NCBI GenBank assembly: GCA_022822205.1
Contig: JAJECC010000081.1
Coordinates: 1 to 43,938, forward strand
DNA length: 43,938 nucleotides
Direction: 5' to 3'
From: Rhodospirillales bacterium
Lineage (GTDB): Bacteria > Pseudomonadota > Alphaproteobacteria > Rhodospirillales > UBA2165
Shown here: in pieces, positions 1-8,233 of the stretch
Position numbering within the stretch: the stretch's first letter is position 1
How the letters are laid out: each line of letters opens with the position of its first letter
Made by a program: the position numbers and the translations under genes
The notes under the pieces: generated by a model
The model's database searches: none
Told to the model about the DNA's origin: nothing
What the model saw: the letters and a program-made list of their open reading frames with translations, nothing else

Positions 1-1364
1 CAACGGCGCAGCGGGGAGTCGATCGCCAGCTCCACGCCGTCGAAATGGGTCACGAAAAACGGATTTACGTGGATGTGGTAGGGATGTACGCCGTTCGTGT
101 TGTTTTGAACCGTCCATTCCTCCGACTCGCCCAGTTTCATCGTTTGCCGGACCTGGCCCGAATAGGCCTCTCCGCCGATCCGGAAACCCGGTCCGAACGT
201 TACGGTTCTCGTTTTCAGTTCGCCATCGTCGAAAACCGGCAGTCCCGGTCCGGGGCCCGGCAGGGCGTCGTCCCCGGACCATTCATGGTCGACCGGGCGG
301 CCCGCGATGCGGACCGCAAGTTGGACCGGTACGGTGTTCGTCAGGACGCCGTCCAAATGGAGAAAATGGGCGAGAGAGCGCAGCGCCGAAACCATCGTCA
401 GTCCGGTTGCCGCATCGGGGGGAACGCGCGCCATGACGTCCATGCGATTGCCCGGCGACAGGGCCGCCGGGTTCAGCCAGGGCGGTTCGCGTCCGGTGGA
501 CTGGACTCTATGGCGCTTCGGCAGGGTGATGCCGTCAAAGGCGATCTGGTGGAGTTCGAGGCCGGGGTTGCTCGAGGAAATGTGAACGAACGAATCCGCC
601 GTCGTCGCCGCATTTATGATGCGCCATCTCTGAACTTCCCCCGGCCTCATGGTGATTGTGGGATCGAACTCGCCGCCGCCCGCGGGATCCACCCTGACCA
701 ATCCGCGATTGGTGATCATGAAAATCCGCTCGGCCGCGTTTTCGATATAGCCAGGCATCGCGCCGGGGCGGTCCTTGACGATCAGGGGACCGAACAGCCC
801 GCGGCCGACCTGCCGGTTCGTCGAGCCGTGCTTATGGGCGTGGTACCAAAACGTTCCGGCGGGATGGTCCGCCGGAATTTCGAAGCGGTACCGTGTTTCG
901 TACCGGCGAAAATCCGGGGAGTCGCAACTCAGACGCTGTTCCCGCGGGACCACCTGAAGGAACATGTTGTCGGCATCGTACCGGCCGCTGGAATCGGTGG
1001 TCGGAGACACATGCAGACCGTGGGTATGGAGGTTCGTCGTATTCAGGCCGTGAAAGGCGTTGTGATCGGAAACGCAATCGTCGTCGAGAGCCGGAAGACT
1101 GTTGGTCAGGCGCACGTCCAGCGGCTCTCCCGGATTGGCATGGATGGTCGGGCCCGGGGATTTTCCGTTGTAGGCATAGCCGCGCCCGTCCCGGCCCACG
1201 TCCAGATGAAAACCGGCAAAGCCGGTTTGTTCGATCTCCCCGTTTGCCGATGCAGCCAAGCCGCTCGCGCCGAGCGGTCCGGACGCCACGGCGCCGAGCG
1301 CCGCGCCCGACCATCCCAGTAATTTTCGGCGGCTTATCTTCCGGCCGCCTCTTTCGCGCGCCAC
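1..1364 (-). CDS. Multicopper oxidase (laccase-like), Tat-exported, 3' end outside window
   Basis: A continuous minus-strand reading frame runs off the left edge; about 454 codons are present. Copper-site motifs are readable: HTHGLH near residues 113-118, WYHAHKH near 173-179, and HPYHIHVNPF close to the edge. These are three of the four His clusters of multicopper oxidases; the last (HCHxxxH type) would lie beyond the window. The N-terminus has a twin-arginine signal (SRRKLLG at residues 11-17, then a small hydrophobic stretch ending near ASA), so the enzyme should be folded with copper in the cytoplasm and exported. Members oxidise phenols, metals or similar electron donors and reduce O2 to water; the substrate here cannot be read. 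The start is a GTG at 1364, chosen because it gives a complete Tat signal; the ribosome binding site is weak. No neighbour explains its role. Confidence 0.88.
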   Translation of the reverse strand, partial: MARERGGRKISRRKLLGWSGAALGAVASGPLGASGLAASANGEIEQTGFAGFHLDVGRDGRGYAYNGKSPGPTIHANPGEPLDVRLTNSLPALDDDCVSDHNAFHGLNTTNLHTHGLHVSPTTDSSGRYDADNMFLQVVPREQRLSCDSPDFRRYETRYRFEIPADHPAGTFWYHAHKHGSTNRQVGRGLFGPLIVKDRPGAMPGYIENAAERIFMITNRGLVRVDPAGGGEFDPTITMRPGEVQRWRIINAATTADSFVHISSSNPGLELHQIAFDGITLPKRHRVQSTGREPPWLNPAALSPGNRMDVMARVPPDAATGLTMVSALRSLAHFLHLDGVLTNTVPVQLAVRIAGRPVDHEWSGDDALPGPGPGLPVFDDGELKTRTVTFGPGFRIGGEAYSGQVRQTMKLGESEEWTVQNNTNGVHPYHIHVNPFFVTHFDGVELAIDSPLRR

Positions 1365-1562
1365 GTTATCGATTCCCGACTTGTCCGCACGGCATACCCG
1401 AACCGTGTCCGCCCAAACGGCGGCAATTCGAAATTCCGTCGCCTGCCCGGCCCCCCCCCTTGCCTCCACCCGCGCCCGGGCTAAATGAATAGGTGAGTGC
1501 CGTCCCGTCGCCGGGGCGGCGTTCTGCGTCTGGAGGGCGAGCTATGCAATTTTGTACGAACT

Positions 1563-1584
1563 GTTTGGGGGGTACCTCCCAAAC
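1563..1584. promoter_or_regulatory. 22-bp near-perfect palindrome, candidate operator
   Basis: Arms GTTTGGG and CCCAAAC flank a GGTACC core; only one symmetric base pair (position 8/15) breaks the palindrome. It lies about 200 bp upstream of the multicopper oxidase start and 140 bp beyond the stop of the minus-strand gene at 1714, so if it is an operator it most likely belongs to the oxidase promoter. It could also form a hairpin in RNA. No binding protein can be named from sequence. Confidence 0.45.
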
Positions 1585-1595
1585 GGGTGTCATCA

Positions 1596-1625
1596 AATGT
1601 CCATTAATGTCCATGAATGTCCATT
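1596..1625. repeat. Three tandem 10-bp direct repeats (aatgtccatK)
   Basis: Three contiguous units: AATGTCCATT, AATGTCCATG, AATGTCCATT. The units differ only at the tenth base. The 10-bp period places each copy on the same face of the helix, as expected for iteron-like or cooperative regulator sites. The array sits 12 bp from the palindrome at 1563-1584, in the otherwise gene-free stretch 1365-1713. The rest of that stretch shows only a C-rich run near 1450-1480 and no convincing gene. Confidence 0.6.
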
Positions 1626-1713
1626 CCGGCGAAAACTGTCATTTTTTGGAAATTGAATGATTCCAAAGACTTACCGATATGCGCCCGGTGCATGGCTCGC
1701 GGCCCGGTCAGGA

Positions 1714-2703
1714 CTATACGCCGGAACCTGCTCTGGGATCGGCCGACCAGCCGAACGCCTCTTGGGGGAACAGCTCCTCGAGCGGCATGAGTCTGCCGGT
1801 CATGCCCTGCTGGTGAACATACCCGGCCATGGTTTCCAGATTCTTCCTGTTGATACCGGTCAGGCCGTAAGACCAGGGGTCCGGTCCGAGGAGTTCCTGC
1901 TGTTCCTCCCAGGCGCTTTGGTACCAGGCCAGCGGCACGATGCGCGGATTGACCATCCGCCTGTAGTTGATCCGCTTGGCCTCCTCGAAGGCGTCCATCA
2001 GGCTTTTGACCGCCCAGGGATTTTCCTCGACGATCTCTTCCCTGATGGTCGTCACGTGCATGATCGGAAAGATGCCGGTTTTCCTGTAGTAGGCGATCTC
2101 GATTTCCTTGTAGTCGGGAAACAAGCGCCCGACACGCGGATCCCGCTCGCGGATACCCCGGGGGACGTCGGGGGAAATCATGGCATCGAGCTCGCCGGTG
2201 AGCAGCATCTCGTCCAGGTCCCGGCCGCCGGCGATCCGCTCCACCGTCAGGCCCTCGTGATAGTCGAAGTCGCCGTCCTCTTCGCGCTCGGTGACCCAGG
2301 TGATCGATGCATGGGGAACCCCGTAGTCGTTTTCCAGGATACCCCGCACCCAGATGTTGCCGGCGGGTCCGAAGTTGGTGCCGCCGACGCGCCTGCCGAT
2401 CAAATCCCTCGGTTCATCGATCCCCTTCGACGTGTTGACGAAAGCGAAGCCGTGGCGAAACCGGCGGTGGAGATAGACCGGCAGCGCCGTCACCGGGCGG
2501 CCGCGGCTGCGGTCGGCCATATAGGCGCCGGCATTGAATTCGCCAACGTCGTACTCGCCCCCGGCAACCCGCTGGTGGATTTCGCGGGCGCCCGGGAATT
2601 CGGGAAATTCCAGATCGATGCCGTCCGGCCTTACCGTGCCGTCCTTGAGGGCGCGGACGCTCTCGTAATCACCGGTCTGAATGGTCAGTTTCAAATTGGC
2701 CAT
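1714..2703 (-). CDS. 4,5-dihydroxyphthalate decarboxylase-like / ABC substrate-binding-like protein
   Basis: A 329-residue protein starting MANLKLTIQTGDYE. The early segment ALKDGTVRPDGIDLEF is typical of the family annotated as 4,5-dihydroxyphthalate decarboxylase (Pht5-like), whose fold is that of periplasmic type-2 substrate-binding proteins. The frame is open for 24 more codons upstream, but the ATG at 2703 fits the family N-terminus and has a GGAC element nearby. No signal peptide or lipobox is visible, so a cytoplasmic enzyme or ligand-binding protein is more likely than a transporter component; no permease or ATPase gene is nearby. It diverges from the M24 gene at 2826 across a 122-bp shared promoter, suggesting a common pathway. 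The exact substrate is unknown. Confidence 0.75.
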   Translation of the reverse strand: MANLKLTIQTGDYESVRALKDGTVRPDGIDLEFPEFPGAREIHQRVAGGEYDVGEFNAGAYMADRSRGRPVTALPVYLHRRFRHGFAFVNTSKGIDEPRDLIGRRVGGTNFGPAGNIWVRGILENDYGVPHASITWVTEREEDGDFDYHEGLTVERIAGGRDLDEMLLTGELDAMISPDVPRGIRERDPRVGRLFPDYKEIEIAYYRKTGIFPIMHVTTIREEIVEENPWAVKSLMDAFEEAKRINYRRMVNPRIVPLAWYQSAWEEQQELLGPDPWSYGLTGINRKNLETMAGYVHQQGMTGRLMPLEELFPQEAFGWSADPRAGSGV

Positions 2704-2790
2704 GGCCCGTCCGCCGGCCGGCAGGCCGGCCCTGGTATCTCCACGTCGGAGCCTATCGCAATTGCAAAAGCCCAAGTAATGGAAAATCCT

Positions 2791-2803
2791 CTATGATCCA
2801 TAG
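2791..2803. promoter_or_regulatory. Inverted repeat in divergent promoter
   Basis: CTATG-ATC-CATAG, with imperfect extension on both sides (AATCCT on the left, AGGAATT on the right). It lies 22 bp before the M24 start at 2826 and about 90 bp before the divergent gene starting at 2703. The size and symmetry suit a dimeric repressor, but no regulator gene of the island is present in the window. Confidence 0.3.
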
Positions 2804-2825
2804 GAATTGGTTTCGGATCAGAACG

Positions 2826-3941
2826 ATGAAGCACCAGGACAGACTCCGGCACCTTCAGGGCATTATGGATGCGGACGGACTGGAGGCCATCATTGCGCTC
2901 TCGAATGCCGACCATCACGTCGACTGGGGGGATAGCGTTGCGCTGATCAGCGGTGTGAAGCCCCTTGGTCCGAGCCTGTCGGTACTGGAGAAGGACGGCG
3001 GGACCCGCCTGGTTGTTTCCCCCCGCTGGGACGTCGAGCGAGCCCGGGCCCACGCTCACGCCGCCAAGGTGGAAGGGGTTTCCGATTTGGGGGCCGCGCT
3101 GCCGAATTTGCTCGACGGTCTCGGGTGGGCCAAACGGGTCGGGGTCGCCAATCTCTCCGGCATGCCCCACGGGTTCGCCGACAGCCTTCTGAGTATTTTG
3201 CCGAACGCCGTGGTCGACGTGACGAAACTCGTCTTCAACGCCGCGGCGCGGAAAACGGATGAAGAGCTGGCCAATGCGCGCAAGGCGACGGAAATCGCCG
3301 AGCGCGGGTATCGTCATCTGCTTGAAGCCGCCAAACCGGGAATCCCGGAGTGCCGGATGGCGGCCGAGATCAAGGCGATTACCCGGGAGCTCGGGGCGGA
3401 CGACAATTTCATGATGTTTCACGCCGAGGGTCATCCGCACGCCGTCCAGCCGTCCGGGGAGCGGCAATTCGAGGCAGGCGATTTGATATTGGCCGAGATC
3501 ACCCCGAGCTATGGCGGCCAGTTCACGCAGATCTGCCGAACCGCCTGCCTGGGCGAAGCGACCGATACCCAACACGAGAAGTACGAGCTGGTCGCGGCGG
3601 CGATGAATAACGGGATCGGCAAGGCCGCCGCCGGAGCGCCGATGAAGGAAATCTGCCTGGGCATCGATGACGTCCTTCGCGAGGCCGGATACGGCGCGTA
3701 TTGCGAACCGCCCTACATGAACCGCCGCGGGCACGGGCTCGGCGGCACATCGGTCGCGCCCGGCAACGTCGCGCTGAACAACGAAACCATATTGGAGGCC
3801 GGGATGTTCTTTGTGGTTCACCCGAACCAGTACATTCCCGAAGTCGGATACCTCCTGTGCGGCGAGCCCATAGCGATCACCGATGGCGCGCCGGAGGTCT
3901 TGACCGAAGAGCGGGCGAAATTGGGAACCATATCGATTTGA
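2826..3941 (+). CDS. Creatinase/aminopeptidase P-like M24 protein, metal ligands not conserved
   Basis: A 371-residue protein with the two-domain architecture of the creatinase/prolidase (M24) family: an N-terminal creatinase-N-like domain (about 1-140) and a C-terminal pita-bread domain (about 145-371). By eye the catalytic His region is kept (PHAVQPSGER, near 205) and so is RRGHGLGG (near 300). The two metal-binding Asp positions instead read AEITPSYGGQFTQICRT, that is Glu and Gln, and the EPG position reads VVHPN. This resembles the metal-free members such as creatinase, not metallopeptidases. The ATG at 2826 was chosen over 2793 because it begins the conserved helix (MKHQDRL) and follows a GGA element. 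It is followed 34 bp later by a second M24 gene. The substrate is unknown. Confidence 0.8.
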   Translation: MKHQDRLRHLQGIMDADGLEAIIALSNADHHVDWGDSVALISGVKPLGPSLSVLEKDGGTRLVVSPRWDVERARAHAHAAKVEGVSDLGAALPNLLDGLGWAKRVGVANLSGMPHGFADSLLSILPNAVVDVTKLVFNAAARKTDEELANARKATEIAERGYRHLLEAAKPGIPECRMAAEIKAITRELGADDNFMMFHAEGHPHAVQPSGERQFEAGDLILAEITPSYGGQFTQICRTACLGEATDTQHEKYELVAAAMNNGIGKAAAGAPMKEICLGIDDVLREAGYGAYCEPPYMNRRGHGLGGTSVAPGNVALNNETILEAGMFFVVHPNQYIPEVGYLLCGEPIAITDGAPEVLTEERAKLGTISI

Positions 3942-3975
3942 CCGGTTCGGGGCCGGCCGGTCGGGGGAAGACCGA

Positions 3976-5136
3976 ATGCAAACGATGAATCCGGTGCTGC
4001 AAGTCGGGGCATATGATTGGAATCCCGATGTTTTGCCGGCGGCTGAATTTCAGTCCCGATTGTTGCGCCTTCGCGAACGCATGCTCGCCGGAGGGTGGTC
4101 GGGGGCGGCCGTGTTCGGGGATCGCCCGGATCATGGAAACCTGGCCTATCTGACGAATTTTACCCCGCGCCTGAGCGGCGCATTGGCCTTGATCCCCGCC
4201 GAGGGCGAGGTGCGCATTCTGTCGTTCGACGGCGGGCGCATGATTCCGGCGGGCAAGGAGACCACCTGGGTGGACGATGTCAGACCGGCCAAGGACCCCG
4301 CCGCGGCCGCGCATGAGTGGATCAATGAACTTGGCGGCGGCGCCCGGATCGCCGCCATCGATTTCGGCGTCATGCCAAAAGGGATATTCGACGTTCTCGC
4401 GACAGTTCCGGGCTTCGCCGATGCGGTGGACATCACCGAATTCCTGCTGAACCTGAGGCGCCGCAAGTCGGCCGCCGAGGTGGCGGCCATACGCGGGGCG
4501 GCGGCGTTGCTCAAACAGGCGGAAGCGAAAATTCACGCCTGCCGGGAGGAGGGCGCTTCGTTTACGGCAAGCGTCTTGTCGGCGGAAACCGCGGCCCGCA
4601 GGGCCGGCGCCCAGGATATACGATCGCTCTACTCGCCGGATGGCGGACGCACGTTCATCCCGGTCGAGCGTCCGGCGGATGCGGCGGAGGGGCCGCTGGC
4701 CGCATATTTGGCGGTCAGGAACCGCGGCTATTGGGTCGACGGCTTCATAACCGCCGGCGCCGCCGGCGCGCCCGCGGGCGAAGCCGCCGAACGGGCGCTT
4801 CGGGCGATGATGGACACTGCGAGGGATGGCGCCTCGATCTCCGATCTTCGGGCGGCCCGGAACGGCCGCTTGGGGAATTTGCGGGCCCATGACATCGTCG
4901 GCGACGGCTGCGGGTCCGGGCTCGGCCTGTCGCTGGGCGAACATCCGGACCTAACCGATGGCCCGGACCTGCCCCTCAGGTCCGGTGATATCTGCTCGCT
5001 CAAGGTCGGCGTCGCCGACGACCAAGCCGGCGCGGCCGTAACCTCGGCCGTCGTCCGGATAACGGGCGATGGCCGGGAGGTCCTGTGGCAATCCCTGGAC
5101 CGGGAAAGCCGGGCGGCGGCCGGCGGCGGGCAATAG
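3976..5136 (+). CDS. Second, strongly degenerate M24 (creatinase-like) protein
   Basis: A 386-residue protein, same strand and likely same operon as the M24 gene ending at 3941. The N-terminal half (about 20-150) matches the creatinase-N domain layout (NLAYLTNFTPRLSGALALIP) and the C-terminal half is a pita-bread fold. By eye, most ligand positions are altered: one Asp seems retained in GYWVDGFIT, but the His region reads GDGCGSGLGLSLGEHP, the EPG position reads SLKVGV and the terminal ED pair reads TSAV. It may be a non-catalytic partner forming a heteromer with the upstream protein, or a binding protein. A GGGGGAAG ribosome binding site precedes the ATG at 3976; a second ATG three codons later is possible. 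Confidence 0.72.
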   Translation: MQTMNPVLQVGAYDWNPDVLPAAEFQSRLLRLRERMLAGGWSGAAVFGDRPDHGNLAYLTNFTPRLSGALALIPAEGEVRILSFDGGRMIPAGKETTWVDDVRPAKDPAAAAHEWINELGGGARIAAIDFGVMPKGIFDVLATVPGFADAVDITEFLLNLRRRKSAAEVAAIRGAAALLKQAEAKIHACREEGASFTASVLSAETAARRAGAQDIRSLYSPDGGRTFIPVERPADAAEGPLAAYLAVRNRGYWVDGFITAGAAGAPAGEAAERALRAMMDTARDGASISDLRAARNGRLGNLRAHDIVGDGCGSGLGLSLGEHPDLTDGPDLPLRSGDICSLKVGVADDQAGAAVTSAVVRITGDGREVLWQSLDRESRAAAGGGQ

Positions 5137-5137
5137 G

Positions 5138-6463
5138 TTGCCGGTACTGACCGATCTTGCCGGGCAACTGGCGAACGCCGCCGGGACGCCGTTGCCGGAC
5201 GCGGATCGCGAGGTGCTGAGTTTGCACCTGCTGGATACGGTCGGCGCGACGCTCGCCGGGGCGGCGACGCCCGATGCGCAATCGGCGTTCCGATTGCTGT
5301 CCGGCGGCGGATCCGTCGACCATGCGGCCGCCAATTGCACGGCGACCCGCCTGTCCGAAATCGACGACATCCATTTGCCGTCCGGATGTACGCCGGGCTC
5401 GATCATCGTCCCGACCGCCCTCACCATGTCCGCTTACCTGAAGGTCCATGACCCGGACCGCGTGAGCGCGGCCCTGGTTGCCGGGTATGAAGCCATGACC
5501 CGGCTGGCGGCCGCCATCGACGGCCAGAACATCGTCTACAAAGGGGTTTGGACGACATACCTGACGGCGCCGTTCGGCGCGGCCGCGGTGACCGCGGCGC
5601 TGCTCGGTCTCGACGATGAGCGGACGGCGCATGCGCTGTCGATCGCGCTTACCTCGCTCGCGGGCCGGATAGGCCGGCCGGGTAATGTCCGGACCGCCCG
5701 CTGGCTGATGGTGGGGCAGGCCGCCCGCGCCGGGTGTTTCGCCGCGCTGGCGGCGGCCGACGGGTTCCGCGGCGATCTCGCGCTTTTGGACGGCGACTGG
5801 ATGGCGGCGGCGCACGGCCTTCAGTGCGACCCGCAGCATTTTTCAAAGGCTCCCGGAAGCCGGATGGTGGTTCACGACATCAGCATGAAGCCCTATTGCT
5901 CCGCCAAGCAGGTGGTCGCGGCCATCGCCGGCTTCGAGGAAATTCTCGGACGCGGCGTCCGGCCGGACGGCATCGACGAGGTCATCGTGTCGGTTCCCGG
6001 GCGTTACGCGAAAATGATCGATCACGGTGTCGTCGAGGGCAACCGCCTGTCGAGCGCGACCAGCGCGCCCTACCAGCTCTCATTGGCCGCCTATCACAAG
6101 CCGGGGCTGTTTGACGTGGCGCGGTCCAGCTACGTGCTGACCGAAGACATCACGGCCCTCATGGAAAAGGTTCATGTCGAGGCCGACGAGGAACTCGGAG
6201 CCCATCTCCCCGACCGGTGGCCGGCCCGGGTGCGGGTGGAGGCGGGCGGCCGGTCGGAAGCGGCGACAATCATCGAAGCGCCGGGGGATCCCGGGCGGCG
6301 ATTTACCGCCGGGGAGACATCGGCCAAATTCACTAATTTCACGTCACCCGTTTTGGACACGGCCGAAGTGGACGACTGGAAATCCCTGTCGGCAGGCGCG
6401 CTCGGGAACGCCGGCGCCCTCAAGCGATTGCAGGAGAAATATCTCTCGATTTGGGAAGCCTAA
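5138..6463 (+). CDS. MmgE/PrpD family protein (2-methylcitrate dehydratase-like)
   Basis: About 441 residues of the MmgE/PrpD fold: an all-alpha N-terminal domain (LSLHLLDTVGATLAGAATP, HLPSGCTPGSIIVPTAL) and a C-terminal domain with SMKPYCSAKQ. Family members include 2-methylcitrate dehydratase, cis-aconitate decarboxylase and several dehydratases/isomerases in catabolic islands; this sequence alone does not fix the reaction. A TTG at 5138, one base after the upstream stop, is preferred because GGCGGG lies about 8 nt upstream and it starts at the family N-terminus (PVLTDLAGQLA). An ATG at 5069, in frame, would overlap the upstream gene by 68 bp. It ends 6 bp before the convergent hyuB stop. 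Confidence 0.85.
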   Translation: MPVLTDLAGQLANAAGTPLPDADREVLSLHLLDTVGATLAGAATPDAQSAFRLLSGGGSVDHAAANCTATRLSEIDDIHLPSGCTPGSIIVPTALTMSAYLKVHDPDRVSAALVAGYEAMTRLAAAIDGQNIVYKGVWTTYLTAPFGAAAVTAALLGLDDERTAHALSIALTSLAGRIGRPGNVRTARWLMVGQAARAGCFAALAAADGFRGDLALLDGDWMAAAHGLQCDPQHFSKAPGSRMVVHDISMKPYCSAKQVVAAIAGFEEILGRGVRPDGIDEVIVSVPGRYAKMIDHGVVEGNRLSSATSAPYQLSLAAYHKPGLFDVARSSYVLTEDITALMEKVHVEADEELGAHLPDRWPARVRVEAGGRSEAATIIEAPGDPGRRFTAGETSAKFTNFTSPVLDTAEVDDWKSLSAGALGNAGALKRLQEKYLSIWEA

Positions 6464-6469
6464 GCCCTC

Positions 6470-8233
6470 TTATTCCGCGGCCGTCCGGGCCGCCGCGCGG
6501 CGCTTCGATCTCAGTTCCTCGGTCGCCGGCCGGTCGACCTCTTGGGTTGCGTCATCGATGACCACGCCGTAATCGTCCCGGGCCGCCCCGGCTGACACAT
6601 ACCCTTCCTTGACATCGTCGGCGACAAGCACGGCCTCGCGCTCCAAGGGGTTTCCCCACCCGCCGCCGCCGCCGGTGCGGACGATGAGCTGCGAGTTCTT
6701 GGGCAACAAGTTGCGCGGCGTGTCGGCCAGGGAGAATTCCTCCTCTCCCGGCGTTCTGTACAGAAATTCACCGACCTTGCCGGGCTTGCCCTCCCACAGC
6801 CCCCATGCCGGGCAAATCTCTCCCCGCTTCGGAGGCTCGCAAATCCACGTCCCGTCGACCAGCACCTCGACCGTGGTCTGCATGCCGAGGCCGCCCCGGT
6901 ACCGCCCGGCCCCGCCGGAGTCGGTCCGCAGCGTCCTCTCTTCGATGATCACCGGGCATTTCAGCTCGATGCCCTCGATCGTCGCGTTGCGGACGTCCCC
7001 CTGACAGACGCTGACGGTTGCCGACTCGCCGTTCTCGTGCGGCCGCCCGCCCCAGCCGCCGCCCTCGATGCTCTGGACGATGAACCTTTTGCCGGTTTTC
7101 GGGTGGATGCCGGTGAAAACCACCGGCCCGCCGAGCAGACCGTAGTGGGCCGCCGGGATCGTGTCCTTCATGCCGGGAGCGACCGCGCGGATGACGGTAT
7201 CGACGACGGTCGGGACGATGATGCTCCACATGCACATGGGCGCGGGATAGACCGCCATCATGATATTGCCCTCGGGGATGACGACATCGACGGCGCGGAA
7301 GGAGCCTTCGTTGACCGGTTCGGTCGGCGCCGTCAGAGCCTTGTAAGCCACCCGCGCACCGGCCAGGGTTCTGGAATTGATCGCGGCGCGGCGGGCATCG
7401 GCGCACCCGGACAGATCGATGGTCATGCCGCTGCCCGCGACCGTGACCTTGGCGTGAATGCGGATCGGCTCGCCGATCTCGATCCCGTCGTCGGTCAGAA
7501 ACGCCTCGGCTTCGTACACCCCATCGGCGATGCCGGTCACCACGTTCCGGCATTTCCGCTCGGTCTCGTCGAAAATCCGATCCAGCGCCGCGTGAATGAC
7601 GCCGGGGCCGAATTTCTCGAACAGTTCTTCCAGACGGCGCGTGGCCAACCGGCAGGCCGCGATCTGCGAGCGCATGTCGCCGAGGGAGGATTCCGGAAAC
7701 CGGATATTGTCGTGAATGAGCTTGTATAGCGTTTCGTTCCGCTCTCCCGCCTCGTAGATCTTCAGTTGATCGAACTGGAGCCCCTCCATCCAGGGATCGG
7801 CAACATCCGGACCGCCGCCGAAGCCGGTGCTCATGCCGCCGACGTCGATCCAGTGGGCCCGCACCATGGAGAAGAAGATCAACTCACCCTCAAAGAAGAA
7901 TGGGGTGTAGATGACGATATTGTTGAGGTGCTGCCCGGCGACCCGCTGGTGGTTGGTGATGATCACGTCGCCCGGCTGAAAGCCGTCGGCGCCGATCTTT
8001 TCCATGCCGTCTTCGATCACCACCCCGAGGTCGGCGACGAAATGCGACACCCCGCCGACATTCTGCGACACCAGTTCGCCGTTGGGTTTGACCACGGCGG
8101 TGCAGAAATCACGGACCTCGTAAATCATCATGTTGTAGGACGTCCGCTGGAGATCCGCCGCCATTTCGTTGGCGATGGCCGGAAAGGCGCTGCGGACCAC
8201 TTCTAGAGTCACGGGATCAAGTCTTGTGCTCAT
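6470..8233 (-). CDS. hyuB: Hydantoinase B / oxoprolinase family subunit
   Basis: A 587-residue protein that begins with the family hallmark DPVTLEVVRSAFPAIANEM, followed by TSYNMMIYEVRDFCTAV, GDVIITNHQ and HWIDVGGM, where His/Asp residues contribute to the metal site. The C-terminal part has RYRGGLGMQTTVEV and GGGGGWGNPLER. In this family HyuB pairs with HyuA for ATP-dependent opening of hydantoins (for example N-methylhydantoin) or 5-oxoproline; acetone and acetophenone carboxylases use related subunits. The start ATG at 8233 overlaps the hyuA stop by four bases (ATGA), so the two are translationally coupled. The frame is open for 17 further codons upstream but these lie inside hyuA and are not part of the conserved domain. 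Confidence 0.92.
   Translation of the reverse strand: MSTRLDPVTLEVVRSAFPAIANEMAADLQRTSYNMMIYEVRDFCTAVVKPNGELVSQNVGGVSHFVADLGVVIEDGMEKIGADGFQPGDVIITNHQRVAGQHLNNIVIYTPFFFEGELIFFSMVRAHWIDVGGMSTGFGGGPDVADPWMEGLQFDQLKIYEAGERNETLYKLIHDNIRFPESSLGDMRSQIAACRLATRRLEELFEKFGPGVIHAALDRIFDETERKCRNVVTGIADGVYEAEAFLTDDGIEIGEPIRIHAKVTVAGSGMTIDLSGCADARRAAINSRTLAGARVAYKALTAPTEPVNEGSFRAVDVVIPEGNIMMAVYPAPMCMWSIIVPTVVDTVIRAVAPGMKDTIPAAHYGLLGGPVVFTGIHPKTGKRFIVQSIEGGGWGGRPHENGESATVSVCQGDVRNATIEGIELKCPVIIEERTLRTDSGGAGRYRGGLGMQTTVEVLVDGTWICEPPKRGEICPAWGLWEGKPGKVGEFLYRTPGEEEFSLADTPRNLLPKNSQLIVRTGGGGGWGNPLEREAVLVADDVKEGYVSAGAARDDYGVVIDDATQEVDRPATEELRSKRRAAARTAAE

Noticed and set aside
45..1322. Plus-strand open frame of 425 codons at the left edge
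   Set aside because: It runs opposite the multicopper oxidase, whose copper motifs and Tat signal are readable on the minus strand; the plus-strand protein has no domain.
1714..2703. ABC-transporter periplasmic protein
   Set aside because: No signal peptide and no permease or ATPase gene nearby.
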